Positions 5,740-10,567 of a DNA stretch of 10,567 nt are shown here, piece after piece (the first letter of the stretch is position 1; every line of letters starts with the position of its first letter). Made by a program: the position numbers and the translations under genes. The stretch spans positions 1-10,567 of the forward strand of contig CAMLPA010000083.1 of NCBI GenBank assembly GCA_946481605.1. The letters run 5' to 3'. The notes below the pieces were generated by a model that did not search any database, was not told where the DNA came from, and was given only the letters and a program-made list of their open reading frames with translations. This DNA is from an uncultured Flavihumibacter sp. GTDB lineage: Bacteria; Bacteroidota; Bacteroidia; Chitinophagales; Chitinophagaceae.

Positions 5740-6177
5740 ATGAAAGCCGGAACCGTTCTTGAAAGTACAGCGCTGCTCAACGGAGATTTCTTCGAGGGCG
5801 CCACCATACTCATTACTGAATACAATGAGCAAGGCGCTATGGGCTTCGTAATCAACAAACTTTTCCCCCGCAAACTCAACGAGTTAGCAGAATTCAGCCA
5901 AACCGTTCCCTTTGACCTCTACGATGGCGGTCCGGTTGACCGGGAACACCTTTATTTCCTGCATACCAGGCCCGATCTTATTGAAGGAGGGAAAAGGATA
6001 TTTGAACGGATGTACCTGGGCGGAGACTTCAAATCAGTGGTGGAATGCCTTAATATGGATGTTATTGAAGACTCGGAAATCCGCTTGTTTATTGGTTACT
6101 GCGGTTGGGACGCGGGAGAACTGGAAGCGGAAATTGCTGAAGGAAGCTGGAAAATATTACAGAAAAACAGTTTTTAG
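5740..6177 (+). CDS. YqgE/AlgH family protein, short form
   Basis: A 145-residue member of the YqgE/AlgH (DUF179) family, whose biochemical role is not settled. The fold markers are all present: the N-terminal GTVLESTALL-x-GDFFEGATILI, then EQGAMGFVINK, the glycine patch YDGGPVDREHLYFLH, and IGYCGWDAGELEAEIAEGSW near the end. Compared with the roughly 185-residue E. coli type it stops soon after GSW and lacks the C-terminal helix region. I recall equally short forms in Chitinophagaceae, and the downstream sequence shows no shifted continuation, so I read it as a lineage-specific short form and not a truncation. It follows ygiD by 27 bases but has its own -7 element. A hairpin terminator lies about 115 bases downstream. 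Confidence 0.87.
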   Translation: MKAGTVLESTALLNGDFFEGATILITEYNEQGAMGFVINKLFPRKLNELAEFSQTVPFDLYDGGPVDREHLYFLHTRPDLIEGGKRIFERMYLGGDFKSVVECLNMDVIEDSEIRLFIGYCGWDAGELEAEIAEGSWKILQKNSF

Positions 6178-6293
6178 CTGATGCAGTAGCTGAAAAATCC
6201 GGCAAACGGTTGCGTGTTCGTATTCCCCGCACATTCCCTAATTTGCCTGCATAGCTATTTTACTCATTTACAGCAAGTGTGTGTTTTGTTTTG

Positions 6294-6318
6294 AATGCCT
6301 CCTTTTCGGGAGGCATTT
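6294..6318 (+). terminator. Hairpin terminator downstream of algH
   Basis: AATGCCTCC and GGAGGCATT form a perfect 9-bp stem around the loop TTTTCG, followed by T-A-T-rich sequence. The stem is also preceded by T-rich sequence. It should end the algH transcript. Confidence 0.75.
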
Positions 6319-6370
6319 ATCATTATAAGAAGTTGAAAATCAGAGTAGAAAGGAAATTTTTAACAAATTG

Positions 6371-6400
6371 TTGCAGGCAAACGCTTTAGTAATTATCTTG
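6371..6400 (+). promoter_or_regulatory. Candidate promoter for the leader and the 519-residue gene
   Basis: TTG at 6371-6373 is followed after 20 bases by TATCTTG (6394-6400), one T short of the consensus TAnnTTTG. The spacing suits the Bacteroidota -33/-7 arrangement. It would produce a leader of about 280 bases. Confidence 0.4.
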
Positions 6401-6418
6401 CGGCCATAAAAAAAGAAA

Positions 6419-6440
6419 GTCAACTGTAGAAACAGTCGAC
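6419..6440 (+). other. Hairpin at the start of the leader
   Basis: GTCAACTGT and ACAGTCGAC pair over 8 of 9 positions (one A-C mismatch) around AGAA. It sits just after the candidate promoter, so it would be near the 5' end of the leader RNA. Confidence 0.45.
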
Positions 6441-6541
6441 CTCTAACGATTGCTTGCCATATGAAAAAGTTCGAGTAATCTTGTTTTTTTAGTTCTCTTA
6501 GGCCTCTAACACTTGCTTTGTCACTTCTACGATTGCTTGCC
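6440..6541 (+). repeat. Three copies of a CTCTAAC-N2-TTGCTT motif in the leader
   Basis: The copies are at 6440-6458 (CCTCTAACGATTGCTTGCC), 6503-6519 (CCTCTAACACTTGCTTT) and 6524-6541 (CTTCTACGATTGCTTGCC). The first and third are each followed within three bases by ATGAA. Behind the first is a five-codon frame (MKKFE, stop at 6475-6477) and behind the third the 40-codon small ORF. The repetition is clear; its function is not. Confidence 0.55.
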
Positions 6542-6542
6542 T

Positions 6543-6665
6543 ATGAACTATCTTTCTGAACTGGAACAAAGATACCACGACTACCTGCGCGGGAAAAATC
6601 AAATTTTAGACGTTTTTATCATGCCCAAAACAGGGGGATGCTTGCAAAACCCTTATTGGTATTGA
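6543..6665 (+). CDS. Possible 40-residue small protein or leader peptide
   Basis: The frame ATG AAC TAT to TGA encodes a 40-residue peptide with a polar start (MNYLSELEQRYHDYLRGKNQ), a short hydrophobic middle (ILDVFIMP), and a Gly-Gly-Cys and aromatic end (NPYWY). It starts right after the third leader repeat and ends 19 bases before the 519-residue gene, as a cotranscribed gene or a regulatory leader would. I recognise no family. It may be a chance frame in a long leader. Confidence 0.35.
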   Translation: MNYLSELEQRYHDYLRGKNQILDVFIMPKTGGCLQNPYWY

Positions 6666-6684
6666 TTTTGAGGAAATATAACTT

Positions 6685-8244
6685 ATGAGTTCCAACCGGT
6701 TTACAGACGCATTATTTCAATTGGTTCTTTCGCTGGAAAAGTCGGAAAAAAGGCATTTCAAGCTCTATATAAAAAGAAGTTCGGCCAAAGAGGACCTTCG
6801 TATCATCCAATTGTTCGATGCATTGGATAAAATGACCGAATACGATGAGCGCCCTCTCCTGAAAAAACTGGCCCCCATTACCAAATCGCAGCTCGCCAAC
6901 CTTAAAACACACTTATACAAGCAGTTACTGTCGAGCCTGCGCATCCTGAAAACGGCCGACAGCATCGACCTTCAACTGAGTGAACACCTCGATCACGCGC
7001 GTGTACTCTACAACAAAGGCCTGAAGCAACAGGCACTGAAGATCCTCGAAAAAGCCAAAGAACTGGCCAAGGCCAACCACAAATACAACTACCTCGCCCA
7101 GGTAATTTCCCTCGAGAAAAAAATCGAGACCCTGCACATCACGCGGAGCGAGCAGGAGAAAACGGAAAAACTGGCCGAAGAAGCACTGGATATCTCCAAC
7201 CACATCAACAGTGTGGTGCGTCTTTCCAACCTGGCCCTCCTGCTGTACCGCTGGTATATCAAGAATGGTCATGCGCGGAACGAAGCAGATGAAAAAGATA
7301 TCCGGAAATTCTTTAAGGAGAACCTGCCCCAGGACGCACACCTCGTAACGGATTTCTACGAAAAACTCTACCTCTACCAAAGTTATTGCTGGTACGCGTT
7401 CATCCGCCAGGATTTCTTAATGTATTACCGCTACAGCCGTAAATGGATCGACCTCTACATTGAGCAACCATCCATGAAAATGGTGGAAACGGGCCACTAC
7501 ATTAAAGGAATGCACAACCTGCTGAACGCGCATTTCGACCTGAGAAACTTCTCGGAATTTGAAAAAACACTGCGGGAATTCAAAGCTTTCGAGCATGAAT
7601 ACGAAGACCGCCTGCACGATAACTTCAGAATCCACACCTTCATCTACATCAGCAGTGCACGCATCAACCAGCACCTGATGCAGGGCACCTTCGCCGAAGG
7701 ACTCAAAATCATGCCGGAGATCGCTGAAAAAATGAACGAATACGCGTTGTATGTGGACACCCACCGCCTGCTCGTATTCAACTATAAAATGGCCACCATG
7801 CACTTCGGAGCGGGCAACTACAGCACGTCCATAGACTACCTGCAAAAGATCATGCAGGGACAGGGTGACCTGCGCATCGACTTACAGTGTTATGCCCGCC
7901 TGCTGCACCTGATGGCGCATTACGAGTTACAGAACTATGATATCATAGAATCACTCACCAAATCGGTGTACCGGTTCATGGCGAAAATGAACAACCTCAC
8001 CGTAGTGGAAGAAGAAATGTTCCGCTTCCTGCGGCACAACTTCAACGTATCGCCAAGGAAACTGAAGCCGGAACTGGAGAAATTCCTCCATAACATCAAA
8101 CACCTGGAGAAGAACAGGTTTGAAACAAGGGCTTTTGCTTACCTCGATGTGATTTCATGGGTGGAGAGTAAGGTGTATGAAAAACCCATGGGAGAAATTA
8201 TTCATGGTAAATACCTGGAAAGCAAGCGGAGCAAGAAAAACTAA
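6685..8244 (+). CDS. Helical repeat (TPR-like) protein of unknown function
   Basis: A 519-residue soluble protein with no signal peptide or membrane segment. It appears all-helical. After an N-terminal region rich in Lys and Leu (EKSEKRHFKLYIKRSSAKED), paired helices follow, for example residues 105-125 (DHARVLYNKGLKQQALKILEKAK), 130-170 and 250-420. Their alternation of aromatic, Leu and Ala positions is typical of TPR-like solenoids. No enzyme motif or DNA-binding domain can be seen. Similar proteins occur, as I recall, throughout the Chitinophagaceae as conserved hypotheticals. It starts at ATG 6685 after a long structured leader, and its codons favour C at third positions, so it is probably well expressed. 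Its stop overlaps the stop of the convergent metalloprotease gene. A scaffold or adaptor role is only a guess from the fold. Confidence 0.75.
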   Translation: MSSNRFTDALFQLVLSLEKSEKRHFKLYIKRSSAKEDLRIIQLFDALDKMTEYDERPLLKKLAPITKSQLANLKTHLYKQLLSSLRILKTADSIDLQLSEHLDHARVLYNKGLKQQALKILEKAKELAKANHKYNYLAQVISLEKKIETLHITRSEQEKTEKLAEEALDISNHINSVVRLSNLALLLYRWYIKNGHARNEADEKDIRKFFKENLPQDAHLVTDFYEKLYLYQSYCWYAFIRQDFLMYYRYSRKWIDLYIEQPSMKMVETGHYIKGMHNLLNAHFDLRNFSEFEKTLREFKAFEHEYEDRLHDNFRIHTFIYISSARINQHLMQGTFAEGLKIMPEIAEKMNEYALYVDTHRLLVFNYKMATMHFGAGNYSTSIDYLQKIMQGQGDLRIDLQCYARLLHLMAHYELQNYDIIESLTKSVYRFMAKMNNLTVVEEEMFRFLRHNFNVSPRKLKPELEKFLHNIKHLEKNRFETRAFAYLDVISWVESKVYEKPMGEIIHGKYLESKRSKKN

Positions 8245-9029
8245 TTTTCAAGGGCTTCTTTCGTTTTTTCCCAGGTCTCCCCGGCTAAAACCGGCTTGTA
8301 CCGTCTTGCGCCTTTTTTGCTGTTTTCAATAATGTATGTGGCCCTTTCTTTTAACTCAGGATGTGTACTCAACCATACAAGGTAGTCGGGTTCGTTGTCT
8401 GAAAGTTTGTATAGAAAGTCTGCGAATGGTTGCGGGTCAATATGGGCGTTTTCTAAATATTCTATCGCTTTTATGTCAGCGTCTTTTTCGAGGCTTCTGT
8501 CGAAGGCGGAAGAAGAAAGCACTTTTGCGGCTTCTTTGGCCACTTCTGCGCTACCATTCCCGGTTGTCATGGAAACTAAAACGGAAAAGCCCATTTCTTT
8601 CACCAGTTTCTTCATCACATGCTTCAGTTCAATATGCGCGATTTCATGGCATATAACCCCACTTAACTCCTCCTGGCGATCTGTGTTTAAAATCAAGCCC
8701 GTATAAATGATTAAATGCCCATTGGGTAAAGCGAAGGCATTAACATCATCCTTCCGTAGGATATGAACTTTTATGCTGTTTTTATCGATATTGTTTGCTT
8801 TACATACTTGTGCCACAATACTGTCCACGGCATTAATTACCTGTGTGTTGTTGATTTCTTCATCAGCCTGTTTAAAGACTTTCCAAAAAAAATCGCCCAG
8901 CTTTTGCTCGGTTTTATCTGTCACGTGCTGAATTTCAAAAATGCCCACCCAGTTTATCCGGGATAAGGCAAACCAGGCGCCGAAAAAAACAGCAACTGTT
9001 ACAAGGCCTTGCGTAAGGGTTGTTTTCAT
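8241..9029 (-). CDS. M48 family zinc metalloprotease, membrane-anchored
   Basis: A 262-residue M48 peptidase. An N-terminal hydrophobic segment (about residues 8-22) acts as a signal anchor. The family block NAFALPNGHLIIYTGLI (97-113) is followed by the zinc motif HEIAH (His128, Glu129, His132) and the third ligand Glu181 in SLEKDADIKAIEYL. A conserved STHPELKERA (221-230) is typical of the BepA/LoiP-like branch, which handles misfolded envelope proteins. All catalytic residues are intact and the length is near normal. No C-terminal TPR domain is present. It is the last gene of the TM2, DUF2752, DUF4870 operon, four bases after the DUF4870-like gene. Its TAG shares two bases with the TAA of the convergent 519-residue gene, and no terminator lies between. 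Its target may be one of the operon's membrane proteins, which is inference. Confidence 0.9.
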   Translation of the reverse strand: MKTTLTQGLVTVAVFFGAWFALSRINWVGIFEIQHVTDKTEQKLGDFFWKVFKQADEEINNTQVINAVDSIVAQVCKANNIDKNSIKVHILRKDDVNAFALPNGHLIIYTGLILNTDRQEELSGVICHEIAHIELKHVMKKLVKEMGFSVLVSMTTGNGSAEVAKEAAKVLSSSAFDRSLEKDADIKAIEYLENAHIDPQPFADFLYKLSDNEPDYLVWLSTHPELKERATYIIENSKKGARRYKPVLAGETWEKTKEALEN

Positions 9030-9033
9030 ACTT

Positions 9034-9462
9034 TTATTTGCAGATCATATTCGTAAGCGGGCCATAAAACCACCATTCCACATGAATGCCTTTTCTTGTT
9101 TGAATGGCCGTGTAAATGGTGGCAACAAATTCGGCCAGGTTGAACGCAATGGCTACGATCATGTAAGCAACGTATCTGTTCGTAACCACCTCGTCGCTAA
9201 AAATGATGGATATGGTCCACCAAAACCCGAAGCTGTTGATGAAAAGCATAGATGCCTGAGACAGTAAAGCCTGTGTACAATGCCAGCGAACGAAGTAGGT
9301 GGATTTTCGGTTGCCCAGATAAAAGATTAGGGTGGCAATAAGGTTTACGATGGGCAAAGGAAGTCCGGCAATCAGGGCGACCAACGACATCAGGTAACTT
9401 CCTGAAGCCCTTTCCGCTTCATGTTCACCAGGCTCATAACTGAATTTTTTTGTGTGTATCAT
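9034..9462 (-). CDS. DUF4870-like multi-span membrane protein
   Basis: A 142-residue membrane protein. A polar N-terminus (EPGEHEAERASGS) leads to a first hydrophobic segment (YLMSLVALIAGLPLPIVNLIATLIFYL, about 22-48), then the charged NRKSTYFVRWHCTQALLSQ linker, a second segment (about 69-88) and a third (about 97-122), and a short tail. The first span, then a basic turn with a conserved H before a second span, is the layout of DUF4870/Tic20-like proteins. Function is unknown. The ATG at 9462 overlaps the DUF2752 gene's TGA as ATGA (9459-9462), so translation should be coupled. A TTG at 9489 would extend it into the upstream gene and is less likely. Confidence 0.7.
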   Translation of the reverse strand: MIHTKKFSYEPGEHEAERASGSYLMSLVALIAGLPLPIVNLIATLIFYLGNRKSTYFVRWHCTQALLSQASMLFINSFGFWWTISIIFSDEVVTNRYVAYMIVAIAFNLAEFVATIYTAIQTRKGIHVEWWFYGPLTNMICK

Positions 9463-9875
9463 ACCCCTTTTGTGATGTTCCAGACCCAATTGATAAGTAC
9501 CAGCAAGATCAGCGCTATAGCATATTTTGGCTTTCTCAGATAAGCTTCCATCCTTTGATAAAAGTTAAACAACGAACTGCTTTTTCTGAGGAAATCCGCC
9601 GCAATCCAGACCGGAGCAATCACCATAATTAAAGCGATGATGTACCCCATCGGATTCAGCAGTAGCGCATCCCAAAACCTACCCTTTAACAGCGCGCCAA
9701 CGGCCCGGGTTGAGCCACAGGAAGGGCAGGGCATATTGGTGACGTGCTTAACCAGACAAACTTCCGCCGATCTGTTTCCGGCAGTGCCCGCCTGGAAGCC
9801 GTAATACACCCAGATATACCCTGCAATACAAGCTACAAACAGCATAAGATATAGCTTGCTCCTGTTCATTATCAT
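9459..9875 (-). CDS. DUF2752 family membrane protein
   Basis: A 138-residue membrane protein with the DUF2752 signature: CPSCGSTRAVGALLKGRFWDALLLNPMGYIIAL, i.e. a CPxCGxTRA motif, a short helix and a conserved NP before a membrane span. The first span is near residues 9-24, the second about 74-95 and the third about 113-130. The two Cys of the motif suggest redox or metal chemistry, but no function is known. The ATG at 9875 overlaps the stop of the TM2 gene by one base (TGATG); an ATG at 9869 (MNRSKLY) is also possible. The pairing with TM2 proteins is common in Bacteroidota, as I recall. Confidence 0.85.
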   Translation of the reverse strand: MIMNRSKLYLMLFVACIAGYIWVYYGFQAGTAGNRSAEVCLVKHVTNMPCPSCGSTRAVGALLKGRFWDALLLNPMGYIIALIMVIAPVWIAADFLRKSSSLFNFYQRMEAYLRKPKYAIALILLVLINWVWNITKGV

Positions 9876-10213
9876 CAATACAAAAATTGCTGAAGTTTTT
9901 GCATGTTCTTTTCTCTGGTAGCGCCCTGAATCATGAACCAGTCGATGATGGCCCAGATTCCAAAACCGCCGCAGGTCAGCAGTTTTCCTACGCCAAGCCC
10001 AGTATCTCCAATCATAAAGCGGTCTATACCCAGGTTTCCGGCCAGAATTGAGACGATCAGTGTGGTGGTGGGGTCCTTAAATTGTGTGGTGGAAAGCATG
10101 GGCCATTTAGCATCATCAAGTGAAAGCAGCTTTTCCCTGATCATGTGCATTTGGTGACTTTCAAAGAACTTACCATTTGACATCAGAAACATGTCAACTT
10201 TTTGTGCATCCAT
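9875..10213 (-). CDS. TM2 domain-containing membrane protein
   Basis: A 112-residue protein with a TM2 domain at about residues 46-95. The first span is TTTLIVSILAGNLGIDRFMIG, with the family's G-x2-G-x-DRF turn; GVGKLL follows, and then the second span GGFGIWAIIDWFMI. A polar, helical N-terminal region of about 45 residues precedes it and a charged tail (REKNMQKLQQFLY) follows. TM2 proteins have no settled bacterial function. It is the first gene of the four-gene operon. The ATG at 10213 follows an A-rich stretch with no Shine-Dalgarno sequence and no consensus -7 box that I can find. The operon may therefore be read through from the upstream histidine kinase, 139 bases away. Confidence 0.88.
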   Translation of the reverse strand: MDAQKVDMFLMSNGKFFESHQMHMIREKLLSLDDAKWPMLSTTQFKDPTTTLIVSILAGNLGIDRFMIGDTGLGVGKLLTCGGFGIWAIIDWFMIQGATREKNMQKLQQFLY

Positions 10214-10242
10214 TTTTTTTCTACGGTTTAAATTATCTTATC

Positions 10243-10353
10243 CTACTCGTCAGGCTTTTCGGTTACGCCCCCTTTATTGAGCTGGAGCATGGCCTCCATT
10301 TGGGTATCAAAATACTCATACTTTTGATTTTTTCTTGAAAGATTTTTGCCGAT
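10243..10353 (-). other. Open, protein-like frame after the histidine kinase stop
   Basis: Between the kinase stop and the TM2 gene the minus strand holds about 36 open codons rich in Lys, Glu and Asn (GKNLSRKNQKYEYF, then a helix-like QMEAMLQLNKGGVTEKPDE) and a TAG at 10243-10245. Its only ATG codons (10299 and 10290) lie late, leaving 18 residues or fewer. It could be the tail of a small gene that overlaps the kinase, a remnant, or chance. Confidence 0.25.
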
Positions 10354-10567
10354 CAGTATTCCAGCACCACCTCCAATTCGCAGCCTGCTCCCGGAGCGGA
10401 GCGGAGGTCCATTTTGCCATTGTACAAACTGATCCGGTTCCGGATATTGGAAAGTCCGATGCCTGTAGTAGCGCTTCCGGACTTAAGCCCTTTGCCATTG
10501 TCGCGCACCCCAAGTTTTATTTTGTTGTCCGGCTGCTGAATAATGACGATTTCTATTTCGCTGCCAT
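10353..10567 (-). CDS. C-terminal ATP-binding domain of a sensor histidine kinase (partial)
   Basis: The last 71 codons of a histidine kinase that runs off the right edge. After a GSEIEIVIIQQ strand comes the G1 box VRDNGKGL, then the G2 region GIGLSNIRNRISLYNGKMDL, then APGAGCELEVVLEY and the stop (TGA at 10353-10355). The spacing and the GLSNIRNR sequence match HATPase_c domains of the NarX/DesK/LiaS-like kinases (HisKA_3 type), which usually pair with LuxR-type response regulators. None is seen in the window, so the partner would lie beyond the right edge or elsewhere. The frame is certain; the sensor input cannot be judged. Confidence 0.9.
   Translation of the reverse strand, partial: GSEIEIVIIQQPDNKIKLGVRDNGKGLKSGSATTGIGLSNIRNRISLYNGKMDLRSAPGAGCELEVVLEY

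Larger units (their letters stand above)
6178..6418. other. Intergenic region after algH
   Basis: It holds the hairpin terminator at 6294-6318 and the candidate promoter at 6371-6400. The 115 bases between the algH stop and the terminator show no protein-like frame and could be algH 3' UTR or a short transcript. I see no other element. Confidence 0.5.

Noticed and set aside
5740..6177. algH as a truncated pseudogene
   Set aside because: All core motifs are intact, no shifted continuation follows, and short forms occur in this lineage.
6238..6318. A small RNA between algH and its terminator
   Set aside because: The TAATTTG near 6240 lacks the consensus spacing and no conserved structure other than the terminator is visible.
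6440..6541. CRISPR-like repeats
   Set aside because: There are only three short imperfect copies with uneven spacing and no cas genes.
10316..10513. 65-codon minus-strand frame near the right edge
   Set aside because: The neighbouring frame encodes an unmistakable HATPase_c domain, so this is its shadow.

Overview
The window looks like chromosomal DNA of a Bacteroidota bacterium, most likely from the Chitinophagaceae or a close relative. The signs are the -7 octamer TACCTTTG (consensus TAnnTTTG) in front of two genes, weak or absent Shine-Dalgarno sequences, a short Crp/Fnr regulator that ends at its recognition helix, an ECF sigma factor paired with a FecR-like anti-sigma head, a short form of AlgH, and a TM2/DUF2752 membrane cluster. 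The family assignment is inference. No rRNA, tRNA, CRISPR array or intact insertion sequence is visible.

Left part (1-2611). A membrane protein of unknown function runs off the left edge on the minus strand. Next come an ECF-type sigma factor (446-979) and an 84-residue protein that resembles only the cytoplasmic head of a FecR anti-sigma factor (1007-1261). An AT-richer islet of decayed genes follows on the minus strand. It holds a DUF1016/YhcG-type PD-(D/E)XK nuclease gene broken by an internal deletion plus frameshift (1322-2370), and upstream of it a frameshifted remnant with no start codon (2367-2611).

Middle part (2612-6177). A minus-strand operon runs mdaB-like quinone reductase, then DJ-1/PfpI-family lipoprotein, then a Crp/Fnr regulator. 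It is divergent from a ygiD-like extradiol dioxygenase, which is followed by a short YqgE/AlgH protein. The divergent promoter region holds a textbook TGTGA-N6-TCACA operator and a second dyad. The Crp protein carries the matching R-E-x3-R recognition helix, so the cluster may be an autoregulated module for quinone, catechol and reactive-carbonyl handling. A 15-bp perfect inverted repeat covers the crp start codon.

Right part (6178-10567). A terminator and a structured, repeat-bearing leader with a 40-codon small ORF precede a 519-residue helical repeat protein of unknown function. Convergent with it, their stop codons overlapping, is a tightly overlapping minus-strand operon: TM2 protein, DUF2752 protein, DUF4870-like protein and an M48 metalloprotease. 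Upstream of that operon, and cut by the right edge, lies the ATP-binding end of a sensor histidine kinase.
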